From contig NZ_JAIQDW010000021.1 in the NCBI RefSeq assembly GCF_020026925.1, forward strand, positions 1-64,000: DNA of 64,000 nt, given 5' to 3'. The position numbers were made by a program, and so were the translations under genes. Below, piece after piece: positions 34,251 to 43,556 of the stretch; the stretch's first letter is position 1, and the number at the start of each line of letters is the position of its first letter. Origin of the DNA: Flavobacterium hibisci. Lineage in GTDB: Bacteria; Bacteroidota; Bacteroidia; Flavobacteriales; Flavobacteriaceae. The notes under the pieces are model-generated. The model was not told where the DNA came from, did no database searches, and was given only the letters and a program-made list of their open reading frames with translations.

Positions 34251-36440
34251 TTATTTCGTAAGCAGAAGCTCTCGGTATTTAGTCAGCGTCCAGCTTTCAT
34301 CATCTACTAGTAATTCCAGCTTATCGCAATGATTACGGATATCTTCAAAATATGGCTTCACTTTATTACAATAAGCCTCAGCCATTTTTTGCGCATCTGT
34401 TAAATTATTTGCTGTTTTTCTTTCATTCGTCATCGCTTCTACTTTTGAATTGATTCCTTCTATATGACCTGAAATTTCTTTAATCAGAATAATTTGTTCT
34501 TTGGCAATAGTTTCGAATTCTTTTCCAAAAATTTCTTTCAGTCCTTTTACGTTTTCAATTAGAGTATTTTGATAACGAATGGCAGTCGGAATCACATGAT
34601 TTCTGGCGATATCACCTAAAACCCTGCCTTCAATCTGAATTTTTTTAGTGTATTCCTCTAATTCGATTTCATAGCGTGCTTCAGCTTCAACATGATTTAA
34701 AATACCTAATTCAGCAAATAAGTCTAAAGCCTGTTTAGAAACTTTAGCTTTAATAGCTTCAGGAGTTGTTTTAAAATTACTTAAACCTCTTTTTGCAGCT
34801 TCTTTTTCCCAGGCATCACTGTAACCGTCTCCTTCAAAAAGGATTTTTTTGGACTCTTTTATATATTCTCTCAAAACATTGAAGATCGCTTCGTCTTTTT
34901 TCAAACCTTTCGTATCAATCAAAGTATCTACTTCAATTTTAAAGTCCTTTAATTGTTTTGCTACAATCGCATTCAGAGTAGTCATTGCATTTGAACAGTT
35001 TGAATTTGAACCTACTGCCCTGAATTCAAATTTATTCCCTGTAAAGGCAAAAGGAGACGTTCTGTTTCTATCCGTATTATCCAAAAGAACATCCGGAATT
35101 TTACCCACAACATTCAGTTTTAAATCGGTTTTTTCTTCAGGAGATAATTTTCCTGTAGTTACACTTTCCAGTTCGGTTAGAACTTTCGTTAACTGCTCCC
35201 CAATAAATACTGAAATAATAGCAGGCGGCGCTTCATTTGCCCCTAACCTGTGATCATTACTGGCTGTTGCGATAGAAGCTCTTAATAAAGTCTCATAATC
35301 GTTAACTGCTTTTATGGTATTAATAAAAAACGTTAAAAACTGTAAATTGCTCATAGGCGTTTTGCTCGGACTCAATAAATTAACTCCTGTATCAGTCGCC
35401 AGTGACCAGTTATTGTGTTTTCCGGAACCGTTGACACCTTTAAAAGGCTTTTCATGAAATAAAACTTTAAAGTCATGACGCTCTGCTACTTTCTGCATCA
35501 CATCCATCAATAAAGAGTTATGATCCACAGCCAGGTTGGTTTCTTCAAATATTGGAGCCAGCTCAAACTGATTTGGTGCTACTTCGTTATGACGCGTTTT
35601 TACCGGAATTCCTAATAACATGCATTCCTGCTCTAAATCTCTCATGTACGTTAAGGCACGCGTTGGGATAGATCCGAAATAGTGATCGTCTAACTGCTGT
35701 CCTTTTGCAGAAGTATGCCCTAATAAAGTTCTTCCTGTCATCATTAAATCAGGACGGGAATTGGCCAAAGCTCTGTCAATTAAGAAATATTCCTGCTCCC
35801 AGCCTAAAGTAGCCGTTACTTTTTTTACGTTTTTGTCAAAATATTTACAAACCTCTGTCGCCGCTTCATCCATAGCTGATAAAGCTCTTAACAATGGAAT
35901 TTTATTATCTAAAGCTTCTCCTGTATAAGCTATAAATACAGTAGGAATACATAAAGTTGTTCCATAGATAAATGCCGGAGAAGTCGGGTCCCAGGCCGTG
36001 TATCCTCTGGCTTCAAATGTATTTCTGATTCCGCCGTTCGGGAAACTTGACGCATCCGGTTCCTGCTGAACCAATTGTGCTCCGCCAAATTTCTCTACAG
36101 GATCACTTCCATCATACGATATATCAAAAAAAGCATCGTGTTTTTCTGCTGTAGTACCGGTAAGCGGCTGAAACCAGTGTGTATAATGGGTAACACCTTT
36201 GGCCAAAGCCCACTCTTTCATTCCCATCGCAATATAATCGGCCAGTTTTCGGTCTATTTTGGTTCCGTGCTGAATAGCATCCCTCACTCCTTTAAATGCA
36301 TCTGAAGTCAAATATTGCTTCATTGCTTTCTCATTAAAAACATTTGCCCCGAAAATAGTTGACTTTCTGTCAATTTCCTCAAAATGTACAGGCTTTCTTG
36401 ATGAAGCTTCCTGCAAGGCCTGAAAACGTAATGTTGACAT
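34251..36440 (-). CDS. glnN: Glutamine synthetase type III
   Basis: 729 aa from ATG 36440 (MSTLRFQALQEASSRKPV), the usual length and start for GSIII; an upstream in-frame codon would add 17 unlikely residues. GSIII makes glutamine from glutamate, ammonia and ATP and forms a large double-ring dodecamer. Diagnostic segments are TLGWEQEYFLIDR, GIPVKTRHNEVAPNQFELAP, KGVNGSGKHNNWSL and HRLGANEAPPAIISVFIGE. It is transcribed away from a type II enzyme gene, and the shared 428-bp region probably carries nitrogen control. Confidence 0.96.
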   Translation of the reverse strand: MSTLRFQALQEASSRKPVHFEEIDRKSTIFGANVFNEKAMKQYLTSDAFKGVRDAIQHGTKIDRKLADYIAMGMKEWALAKGVTHYTHWFQPLTGTTAEKHDAFFDISYDGSDPVEKFGGAQLVQQEPDASSFPNGGIRNTFEARGYTAWDPTSPAFIYGTTLCIPTVFIAYTGEALDNKIPLLRALSAMDEAATEVCKYFDKNVKKVTATLGWEQEYFLIDRALANSRPDLMMTGRTLLGHTSAKGQQLDDHYFGSIPTRALTYMRDLEQECMLLGIPVKTRHNEVAPNQFELAPIFEETNLAVDHNSLLMDVMQKVAERHDFKVLFHEKPFKGVNGSGKHNNWSLATDTGVNLLSPSKTPMSNLQFLTFFINTIKAVNDYETLLRASIATASNDHRLGANEAPPAIISVFIGEQLTKVLTELESVTTGKLSPEEKTDLKLNVVGKIPDVLLDNTDRNRTSPFAFTGNKFEFRAVGSNSNCSNAMTTLNAIVAKQLKDFKIEVDTLIDTKGLKKDEAIFNVLREYIKESKKILFEGDGYSDAWEKEAAKRGLSNFKTTPEAIKAKVSKQALDLFAELGILNHVEAEARYEIELEEYTKKIQIEGRVLGDIARNHVIPTAIRYQNTLIENVKGLKEIFGKEFETIAKEQIILIKEISGHIEGINSKVEAMTNERKTANNLTDAQKMAEAYCNKVKPYFEDIRNHCDKLELLVDDESWTLTKYRELLLTK

Positions 36441-36868
36441 GTATATAATTTTAAAAATTCGTAATAATTTGATTAAAAATACAAGGGACAAATATAAAGA
36501 ATAAAAAAGCCGTTTTTAACTATAACTTTTAGATTTTTGAAAAGCATTTTAGCAATAAAAGGCAGGTTTTGCAAAGAATTTCGAAATGGTTTTAAAAAAA
36601 TATAACAAAACATACGAATATTACTAAAGAAACAAACAATTTTTCATAATTGTAATGGAAATTAATTCAAAAAACGCACATGTTTATTACGAATTTATTT
36701 TTAAAACATTAAAAAATTGCTATTTTTTAAATATACCCCATACAAAATTGCGCTTATGTAAAAAATTATATCCATTGAAACAAAATGCACCCCCTAATTT
36801 TTACGGCTTGAAAAATAAATCTATATTTGACCCAGCGAAAAAAACAAAAAAAATTAATTTATATTATT
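36441..36868. promoter_or_regulatory. Divergent control region between two glutamine synthetase genes
   Basis: The 428-bp gap holds promoters for both genes. On the plus strand TATATTTG (36822-36829) matches the TAnnTTTG -7 box, 40 bp before the type II gene. Two similar C-rich sites, ACCCCATA (36735-36742) and ACCCCCTA (36789-36796), lie 54 bp apart in otherwise very AT-rich DNA and are candidate regulator sites. An open frame at 36655-36876 is not supported as a gene. Confidence 0.5.
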
Positions 36869-37885
36869 ATGGCTAAAATTAAGTTAGAGTACATTTGGTT
36901 AGATGGATATGAACCAACTCAAAATCTTAGAAGTAAAACTAAAGTTGAAGAGCACGAAAATTTCAAAGGAACATTAGAAGAACTTGGAAACTGGTCATTT
37001 GATGGTTCATCAACAAGACAAGCTGAAGGTGGATCTTCTGACTGTTTATTAGTTCCAGTTGCAATTTATCCTGATCCAACCCGTATCAACGGATGGTTAG
37101 TGATGTGTGAAGTAATGTACGCTGACGGAACACCACACCCTTCTAACGGTAGAGCTACAATTGATGATGATAATGATGATTTTTGGTTTGGTTTCGAACA
37201 AGAGTACTTTATCATGGATACAAAAACTCAGCTTCCACTAGGATTCCCTGTTGGAGGATACCCTGCTCCACAAGGTATGTACTACTGTTCTGTTGGTGGA
37301 AAAAACACTCACGGAAGAAAATTAGTAGAAGAGCATGCTGATTTATGTATCGCTGCCGGAATCAACTTTGAAGGAATCAACCAGGAGGTTGCTTGCGGAC
37401 AATGGGAATTCCAATTATTCGCTAAAGGTGCTAAAAAAGCCGGAGATGAAATCTGGGTTGCACGTTACTTATTAGATCGTTTGACTGAAAAATATGGTTA
37501 CTATATCGAGTACCACCCAAAACCACTAGGAGATACAGACTGGAATGGTTCAGGTATGCACGCTAACTTCTCTAACGAAGTATTAAGAACATGTGGAGAC
37601 CAGGCTACTTACGAAAGAATCTGTGAAGCTTTCCGTCCTGTAACTGCTGAGCACATCGCTGTTTACGGAGCTTACAACGACCAACGTTTAACTGGTAAGC
37701 ACGAAACTGCTTCTATCAACGATTTCTCTTACGGAGTTTCAGACAGAGGATGTTCAATCCGTATTCCTTTAATGACAGTTCAAAAAGGATGGAAAGGTTG
37801 GTTGGAAGACAGAAGACCAGCTTCAAACGGAGATCCTTACAAAATTGCTGCCAGAATTATCAAAACTGTTAAGTCAGCGCTATAA
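36869..37885 (+). CDS. Glutamine synthetase type II (eukaryote-like)
   Basis: 338 aa from ATG 36869 (AKIKLEYIWLDGYEPTQNLR); an upstream start would add 14 Lys-rich residues from the leader. It has the GSII layout: a beta-grasp N-terminus with NWSFDGSSTRQAEGGSSDC, then FGFEQEYFIMD, GINQEVACGQWEFQLF and SGMHANFSNE, which carry glutamate, metal and ammonium ligands. GSII is the eukaryotic type (decamer), known in some Bacteroidota. Its codon choice is regular, suggesting high expression. It is the probable main assimilation enzyme beside GSIII, with a strong terminator downstream. Confidence 0.93.
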   Translation: MAKIKLEYIWLDGYEPTQNLRSKTKVEEHENFKGTLEELGNWSFDGSSTRQAEGGSSDCLLVPVAIYPDPTRINGWLVMCEVMYADGTPHPSNGRATIDDDNDDFWFGFEQEYFIMDTKTQLPLGFPVGGYPAPQGMYYCSVGGKNTHGRKLVEEHADLCIAAGINFEGINQEVACGQWEFQLFAKGAKKAGDEIWVARYLLDRLTEKYGYYIEYHPKPLGDTDWNGSGMHANFSNEVLRTCGDQATYERICEAFRPVTAEHIAVYGAYNDQRLTGKHETASINDFSYGVSDRGCSIRIPLMTVQKGWKGWLEDRRPASNGDPYKIAARIIKTVKSAL

Positions 37886-37909
37886 TTCAAAGCTTAATTT
37901 ATATTCACA

Positions 37910-37942
37910 AAAGTGCCATCTTAATTGATGGCACTTTTTTTT
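37910..37942 (+). terminator. Intrinsic terminator of the type II glutamine synthetase gene
   Basis: Perfect 11-bp stem AAAGTGCCATC (37910-37920) with GATGGCACTTT (37927-37937), 6-nt loop TTAATT, then a T-run. It lies 25 bp after the stop codon. Confidence 0.9.
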
Positions 37943-38037
37943 ATTCATATAAATCGAATAAAACATCTAAAAGAACTAAGAAGCAGAAAATCTTTAACAA
38001 TTTCAATTTGATGAAGGTTTTTAGTTGAAAGTCTTCA

Positions 38038-38090
38038 GGTTAAGTTTAACCTAATTCCTTTCTCAAGTTAAACTTCAAGGCTTATCTTTG
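38038..38090 (+). promoter_or_regulatory. TerC-gene promoter with inverted repeats
   Basis: The -7 box TATCTTTG (38083-38090) lies 28 bp before the ATG. Upstream, AAGTTTAAC (38043-38051) and GTTAAACTT (38068-38076) form a 9-bp inverted repeat, overlapping the smaller palindrome AGGTTAAGTTTAACCT (38038-38053). These could be an operator; no manganese riboswitch fold was recognised. Confidence 0.5.
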
Positions 38091-38117
38091 TGTAAACCCT
38101 TAAAAAAACAACAAATT

Positions 38118-39086
38118 ATGATAGTCTGGATCATTTTTTTACTGGCCGTAGTTTTTATTCTTGCCTTAGATTTAGGAGTCTTCAATAAAACACCACATAT
38201 TATCAGTACCAAAGAAGCAAGCAAATGGACGCTGATTTGGGTTACACTATCTTTTGTCTTTTCAGGAGTGATTTATTGGGTTTATACCACAGATTATATT
38301 GCAAATCCCGATAAACTTGAACCTGCCATGGCTTCAATGAAGTTTATTACAGGCTACCTGATTGAACTATCTTTGAGTGTTGATAATATTTTTGTAATCG
38401 CTATCATTTTCGCTTCTTTCAAAATACCTCAAAAATACCAGCATCGTGTTTTGTTCTGGGGAATTCTGGGCGCAATTATTTTTCGGGGTTTGATGATTTT
38501 CTTTGGTGTAATGTTAATTAATAAATTTACCTGGACTACGTATGTATTTGGAATTTTCCTGATTTTCACTGCCATAAAAATGCTGTTTTCAGGTGAAGAC
38601 GAAGATTTTCAGCCTAAAGATTCATTTATATACAAAGCATTGGGAAAAATAATTCCAATTACTTCAGAAACAGATGGCGAGAAATTTTTCATTACTACTA
38701 AAACAGCAAAAAAAGCCGCTACCCCATTATTTGTTGCCTTGATTGTGATTGAAGTTATGGACGTTTTGTTTGCCGTTGACAGCGTTCCGGCAATTCTGGC
38801 CATTACCTCTGACCCGTTTTTGGTATTTAGCTCTAATATTTTTGCGATTTTAGGATTGCGTTCTATGTATTTCTTTTTAGCTAATATGCTGGCAAAATTC
38901 AGTTATCTGGAATACAGCCTGGTTGCTATTTTAGCTTTCGTAGGATTAAAAATGCTGCTGCACGATTATATTCACGTCCCGGAATGGGCTTCATTAGGAT
39001 TTATTGCCCTTTCCCTTTTAGTTGGGATTTTGGTTTCTTTGAAATTTGGGGAAGAAAAAGAATTGAGTGATTTAGATCCGGAATAA
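38118..39086 (+). CDS. TerC/Alx-family membrane protein
   Basis: 322 aa from ATG 38118 (MIVWIIFLLAVVFILALDLG); an upstream alternative start adds ten hydrophilic residues before the first helix. About seven to nine membrane helices are predicted. The TerC signatures are ELSLSVDNIFVIAIIFASF and VIEVMDVLFAVDSVPAILAIT, each with acidic residues inside the membrane that bind metal. Alx/MntX-type members export manganese, and TerC itself relates to tellurite tolerance and secreted metalloenzymes. The metal here is not known. It is a single-gene unit with its own promoter. Confidence 0.92.
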   Translation: MIVWIIFLLAVVFILALDLGVFNKTPHIISTKEASKWTLIWVTLSFVFSGVIYWVYTTDYIANPDKLEPAMASMKFITGYLIELSLSVDNIFVIAIIFASFKIPQKYQHRVLFWGILGAIIFRGLMIFFGVMLINKFTWTTYVFGIFLIFTAIKMLFSGEDEDFQPKDSFIYKALGKIIPITSETDGEKFFITTKTAKKAATPLFVALIVIEVMDVLFAVDSVPAILAITSDPFLVFSSNIFAILGLRSMYFFLANMLAKFSYLEYSLVAILAFVGLKMLLHDYIHVPEWASLGFIALSLLVGILVSLKFGEEKELSDLDPE

Positions 39087-39181
39087 TTTATAAATAAAAA
39101 CTTAAATTTTACACAAAAAAAGTAGGATTAAACATTATTAATAAACTATTTTTGCCTCATTATAAATTATTAAATTTCATT

Positions 39182-40888
39182 ATGAGAAAAAATTACGTTT
39201 TTTTCGTTTTGTTGCTCTTACTAAACATTTCTATGTTTGGGCAAAAAGTTACACTTACACCAACACTTGTAAATGGTGTTGCTTATAGTAGCGGCGCAAT
39301 TAATTTAGAATCGTTGTCGACCTCTTCCGTTTCATTATCTGTAGAAATTAAAATCCCAACAAACGCCAGTGTTGGAGATCAGGGTACAATAAAAATTTAT
39401 TTTTCAAAAGATAATGCTTCAGGATCAAATGTTGCAAACGGTGGTGATGGAGGATCAATATATATTGGTGGCGGAAACGTTGCCACCAGAAGCTTCAGTA
39501 TAAAATTGTATTCTGGCGATTTTAATACTTCGGGAGGATATATTTATGCTGAATATAAAACTTACTCAGGAGCAGCTTATAAAAGCTCTAATATATCAGT
39601 CAAGAAAAATGAAACATCAACTACCCCTACAACTCCAACAATTCCAGAATTTTCCGACAGTTATTTCCAATATATACCATATGGAGGTTTCCCAATACTA
39701 CCTGAGTTTAATAATAATTTTGTTAATGCTGAAAACATAGAGTCACAAGTATGGGTAGATGAAAATGAATTTGAATATAAAAGTCAAACAAGTAATCGAA
39801 TATATAGATATGGGACTACCCTAAGAGAAAAAACAACTTTTAATGATGGAAGAAGCCCTGTATATAGTAGAGAGATAAAGGTTTCACCTACAAATTTTTA
39901 CGGAGCTTCAACTATAGTCGACAATGAAATTGAAAGCAATCAATACCTAACAAATGATGAAAACCCTAAAACTATAATTGGTAATCAAGCAACTAAAATA
40001 GATGTTATACAAGGAACAGGGGGAAGAAGAAATCAAAGCGTGACCACTAATTTAACAAATTATCAATGGCAATCTAGAATTAAATTTCCCGTTAAATGGT
40101 CTTATTTTAAGTATTATTTTGCTGATTCTAAATATAATTGGGTAGATATAACTGGAGCCACAGAAGCTAATTACACTCCACCTAAAACTGCACAAGCAAT
40201 GGAGTACAGAAGATTAGTTCTTGAAGAAAAATCTGCTCCACAAACAAAATATAGAAAGTCAGCAGCAAGTAATGTTGTTAATATAACACCTCTGAGTAAC
40301 GACAGTACAAAAGACATAATTTGTTGCGATCAAACTGTAGCTGTAGATAAATTAGCAAATCTAATAGTAGGAGATTATCAAGAATTTATTCAATGGCAAA
40401 TTTCAAAAGACAATGTAAATTGGGAGGATATCTTTGGAGCTAATGGCAGGAATTATACCCCTGTAAGGATTCAAAGAGGTGATGGCAGGAGAACTTATAT
40501 AAACGAAACAGATGGGAATCAAGAACTTTTCTATAGAAGAATACTTTTTGATTATGAAGATATAAAATACTATACAAGCAATGTTATTAAAATCATTTTT
40601 GAATCACGATCAACCACCACAAATAACTCTATAAAAATATATCCTAATCCCACAACATCAATTTTAAATATTGAAAATACCAGAACAACTGTAACACTAT
40701 CAAATATAACCATAATGGATCAAACTGGCAATACGTTTGAACCTAGCAGTTATTCAATTATCAATTCAAATTTAACTCAAATAAATGTTTCAAATTTACC
40801 ATCAGGAATTTATTTTCTTAATATGCGAATAAAAGCCGAAGGATCAACAAGAGGCTATTCACATCAAACTACATTTATAAAAGAGTAA
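39182..40888 (+). CDS. T9SS type A sorting-domain protein
   Basis: 568 aa from ATG 39182, which starts the signal peptide NYVFFVLLLLLNISMFGQ; a -7-like box TATTTTTG lies at 39147-39154. After a beta-rich N-terminal domain and a Thr/Pro linker (TTPTTPTIP) there is a central region with two W-Q-x-S-type modules (YQWQSRIKFPV... and QWQISKDNVNWEDIFGA), similar to surface Ig-like repeats. The C-terminus is a type A sorting domain (IKIYPNPTTSILNIENT ... NLPSGIYFLNMRI). It is exported by T9SS; role unknown. Confidence 0.8.
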   Translation: MRKNYVFFVLLLLLNISMFGQKVTLTPTLVNGVAYSSGAINLESLSTSSVSLSVEIKIPTNASVGDQGTIKIYFSKDNASGSNVANGGDGGSIYIGGGNVATRSFSIKLYSGDFNTSGGYIYAEYKTYSGAAYKSSNISVKKNETSTTPTTPTIPEFSDSYFQYIPYGGFPILPEFNNNFVNAENIESQVWVDENEFEYKSQTSNRIYRYGTTLREKTTFNDGRSPVYSREIKVSPTNFYGASTIVDNEIESNQYLTNDENPKTIIGNQATKIDVIQGTGGRRNQSVTTNLTNYQWQSRIKFPVKWSYFKYYFADSKYNWVDITGATEANYTPPKTAQAMEYRRLVLEEKSAPQTKYRKSAASNVVNITPLSNDSTKDIICCDQTVAVDKLANLIVGDYQEFIQWQISKDNVNWEDIFGANGRNYTPVRIQRGDGRRTYINETDGNQELFYRRILFDYEDIKYYTSNVIKIIFESRSTTTNNSIKIYPNPTTSILNIENTRTTVTLSNITIMDQTGNTFEPSSYSIINSNLTQINVSNLPSGIYFLNMRIKAEGSTRGYSHQTTFIKE

Positions 40889-40904
40889 ATTTAAAAAAAA
40901 CATA

Positions 40905-40937
40905 AAAAAAAGGAAATCGTAAAGATTTCCTTTTTTT
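40905..40937. terminator. Bidirectional intrinsic terminator
   Basis: Perfect 14-bp stem (40905-40918 with 40924-40937), loop GTAAA, flanked by A-run and T-run. It lies between convergent genes ending at 40888 and 40939. Confidence 0.9.
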
Positions 40938-40938
40938 A

Positions 40939-41460
40939 TTAGTTTATTTTTTTAACGTTACTATCATCAATATTATATTTATTGATAACTTCATAGTAAT
41001 CTGAATAATCAGGTTTATTTGATGATTTATTAGTATTAATTCCATCATCACCTGGAACAATTACAATACGAAATATCTGATCAACTACAAAATCTGATGG
41101 TATTGGATTAGTACTTAGCCCAAACCCTTGTGTATAGATTCTAACATTATCTTGAGTAAAATCATATTTATAAGCAAAATAAAGAGAACCATTAGAATAA
41201 TAATGAGATTCTGGAAGCGGAGTCCAAATATCACGTCCAGTATCAGGATCAGGTCCATCATATCTGAAAATTAAAATAACATCACCAGAGTATATCCTAG
41301 AATTGAAATTTTCATAGATTTCAGACTCGGCAGTCGAACTAAAATTAACTTTATTAATTTCATAAACATAACTAATAGTATCATTATCATTATCATCATC
41401 CGAGCAACCAGAGAATGCAAATAATCCAACAACTGCGAAAAGTGTCAATATCTTTTTCAT
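40939..41460 (-). CDS. Hypothetical lipoprotein
   Basis: 173 aa. Lipoprotein signal LTLFAVVGLFAFSGCSDDDN with lipobox Cys and an acidic linker, typical of surface-exposed lipoproteins in Bacteroidota, whose export signal is an acidic stretch just after the Cys. The mature domain (VILIFRYDGPDP, WTPLPESHYYSNGSLYFAYK, VRIYTQGFG) is beta-rich. I do not recognise a family. It is convergent with the T9SS cargo gene and shares its terminator. Confidence 0.65.
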   Translation of the reverse strand: MKKILTLFAVVGLFAFSGCSDDDNDNDTISYVYEINKVNFSSTAESEIYENFNSRIYSGDVILIFRYDGPDPDTGRDIWTPLPESHYYSNGSLYFAYKYDFTQDNVRIYTQGFGLSTNPIPSDFVVDQIFRIVIVPGDDGINTNKSSNKPDYSDYYEVINKYNIDDSNVKKIN

Positions 41461-41548
41461 ATTTTTTAAATTTTAAAGTTTATACTTAAAGGTATTCCAA
41501 AAATCAAACCAAAAAAAACTTTTAACGCATTCTTTCGGAATATTTTAC

Positions 41549-42415
41549 TTACTTTTTTGTAATCTCCTGATTTTTAAGCAGTATTTTATTAAAAAATAAC
41601 ACATGATAAGGTAGTGCATTTTCCCAATATTCCCAGGTATGTGCACCGGGTCTTTCCGTATAATCGTGTTCTACCTTACTATATACCAGTCTTCGGTGCA
41701 ATTCTTTATTGGGTTCAATCAAAAAATCATCTATGCCACAGTCAATAATCAGTGGCAGTTTATTGGCTTTTATTTTATCAATCATATTTAAAACTGCATG
41801 CTGCTCGTACATTTTTATATCATTACTCTTATCACCAAAAACAGGTTCAATCAATTTAAGAACCTGAGCAGCAGAATCACGATTTAGCATTACACTCATA
41901 TCAACAGCACCACTCATGCTTCCGGCAGCACAAAATAAATCAGGATTTCTGGCAGAAAGGTACAATGCACCATGACCTCCCATAGAAAGTCCGGTAATGA
42001 CACGCCCGTTTTTATTCGCAATGGTTCTGTATGTTTTATCTACTTTCTGAATCACTTCTTTAGTTACAAAGGTTTCAAACTGGCTTCCTGTATTCACCGG
42101 ACTGTCGATATAAAAACTAAACGTTTCGCCTTCGGGCATTACAACTATCAGATTATATTGGTCTGCTAAGTTTTTTACAAGCTCTTTATTTGGCGTATTT
42201 TTCAGCCAGTCACCAAAATGCCCGTAAGCACTGTGCAATAAATACATGACAGGAAATGTTGATTTGCTTTTAGCATACGAATTAGGCAGTACAACAGCGG
42301 CTTTATAGGTTTTATTCATTGCCATACTGGCAACTTCCAGCGTATCTACTTTCGCAGCATAAGAACTTCCAATACTAATCATACAGGCAAAAAGCAGTAT
42401 TTTAAAATGTCTCAT
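41549..42415 (-). CDS. Secreted esterase (alpha/beta hydrolase, esterase D / CE1-like)
   Basis: 288 aa with signal peptide FKILLFACMISIGSSYA. The esterase fold is clear: YLLHSAYGHFGDW oxyanion region, the nucleophile serine in VITGLSMGGHGALYLSA (GLSMGG), an acidic residue in IIDCGIDDFL and the histidine in ERPGAHTWEYW. Relatives include carbohydrate acetyl or feruloyl esterases and S-formylglutathione hydrolases; the signal peptide favours an extracytoplasmic carbohydrate role. It lies 120 bp after the AraC regulator gene on the same strand, separated from it by a terminator hairpin. Confidence 0.88.
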   Translation of the reverse strand: MRHFKILLFACMISIGSSYAAKVDTLEVASMAMNKTYKAAVVLPNSYAKSKSTFPVMYLLHSAYGHFGDWLKNTPNKELVKNLADQYNLIVVMPEGETFSFYIDSPVNTGSQFETFVTKEVIQKVDKTYRTIANKNGRVITGLSMGGHGALYLSARNPDLFCAAGSMSGAVDMSVMLNRDSAAQVLKLIEPVFGDKSNDIKMYEQHAVLNMIDKIKANKLPLIIDCGIDDFLIEPNKELHRRLVYSKVEHDYTERPGAHTWEYWENALPYHVLFFNKILLKNQEITKK

Positions 42416-42485
42416 AGTTTTTTATAGTTTTAAGTTTTTTATGAATCATAAATATAAATCTTTAAGTTCAAAAAAGGCATAAAAA

Positions 42486-42508
42486 AACCATCAGCTAAAT
42501 TGATGGTT
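42486..42508 (-). terminator. Terminator of the AraC regulator gene
   Basis: AACCATCA (42486-42493) pairs with TGATGGTT (42501-42508), with a 7-nt loop; the minus strand continues into seven T's. Confidence 0.75.
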
Positions 42509-42535
42509 ACGTTTTATACGCTATAAAATGAATCT

Positions 42536-43408
42536 TTACATAATCGTAGCCCGGTGCTCCTGTCTGTATTCTGAAGCACTTTTGCCTGTATATTGCTTAA
42601 ATGATTTACTGAAATGACTGAAGTTATTAAATCCGCTTTCATAACAAACCTCATTTATACTAATAGGTTTTTCTGCCAAAAGCTTAGAGGCATGAACCAA
42701 ACGGTATTCATTTACGAATTCGGTAAAGGTTTTATTGGATATTTTTTTAAAATAACGACAAAAAGATGGTGTAGTCATACTCACCAGTTTCGAAATCTCA
42801 TCTACAGAAATAGGCTCCTGAAAATGATCTTTTACATAACTAAACACAACATTCATCCTGTCATTGTCCGGCACCTGCATTTCCATCAGGAATCCGTCTG
42901 CATTTAAAATGGTATATTCTTCGGAAGAAGCCAGATCCTTTAAAATACTTAAAAGAGTCAGAAAACGCTCAAACGGAGATTTGTTTTCCATCAGCTCCAT
43001 CCTGGTCCCGATTAACTTTTTTGTTTCTCCTCCAAATGCAATTCCGGCTTTAGCCTGTTCGAGCAGTTTTTGAATTTTTTTCATTTCAGGAATGCCAAAA
43101 AAGTCATTTCCCAAAAAATCAGGTTTAAAATGAATTACGGTTTCATCTTTATTACCTGTCTTTTCGTTTGTAAAACCACAATGCGGCAAGTTTGAACCTA
43201 TCAGAATCAGCGAACCATTGGTATAATAAGAAATATGACTTCCTATCTGCCTCTTCCCTGCACCGCCATTTACAAAGACAATTTCAATTTCGGGATGGTA
43301 ATGCAGTAGGTGCGATTTACTATTTGTCTTGTGCGCATGTTTGGTATAGGTAAAAGAACTTCCGTATGAGTTTGATATTATTTCAAGAGCTGGGGCTATT
43401 GGTTTCAT
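42536..43408 (-). CDS. AraC-family transcriptional regulator with cupin sensor
   Basis: 290 aa. The N-terminal cupin-like sensor (LLHYHPEIEIVFVNGGAGKR, GSNLPHCGF) and two C-terminal helix-turn-helix units (ISVDEISKLVSMTTPSFCRYF and INEVCYESGFNNFSHFSKSF) are typical of sugar-sensing AraC regulators. It is divergent from an array of small secreted-protein cassettes, and the first conserved array promoter begins 50 bp from its ATG (43458). It is therefore the best candidate to bind those repeated upstream blocks and perhaps its own promoter. It may also control the esterase. Confidence 0.92.
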   Translation of the reverse strand: MKPIAPALEIISNSYGSSFTYTKHAHKTNSKSHLLHYHPEIEIVFVNGGAGKRQIGSHISYYTNGSLILIGSNLPHCGFTNEKTGNKDETVIHFKPDFLGNDFFGIPEMKKIQKLLEQAKAGIAFGGETKKLIGTRMELMENKSPFERFLTLLSILKDLASSEEYTILNADGFLMEMQVPDNDRMNVVFSYVKDHFQEPISVDEISKLVSMTTPSFCRYFKKISNKTFTEFVNEYRLVHASKLLAEKPISINEVCYESGFNNFSHFSKSFKQYTGKSASEYRQEHRATIM

Positions 43409-43457
43409 TTCTCAAAGATTAAATAATAAAAACAAAATTAACAAAAATACCTAAAAT

Positions 43458-43556
43458 AATTCAAATTTTAACCTACAACGCTTTCGTAAATAAGAATATA
43501 GCATTGAAATCTCCTGACCTTATTAAGCAGAATATTTTACACCTAAAGTAATTCAG
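43458..43556 (+). promoter_or_regulatory. Cassette promoter A (orphan copy)
   Basis: Upstream block (43458-43503: AATTCAAATTTTAACC ... CGTAAATAAGAATATAGCA), then exactly 45 nt of unlike sequence, then TAATTCAG (43549-43556). Four further copies below keep the same layout. No intact gene follows this one. Confidence 0.65.

Noticed and set aside
36655..36876. 73-codon open frame between the two glutamine synthetase genes
   Set aside because: It overlaps the -7 box and leader of the type II gene, has no domain and uses skewed codons; it is a chance frame in a control region.
37943..38117. Manganese riboswitch (yybP-ykoY type) ahead of the TerC gene
   Set aside because: The promoter lies only about 28 bp before the ATG, leaving no room for the riboswitch, and no conserved core was seen.
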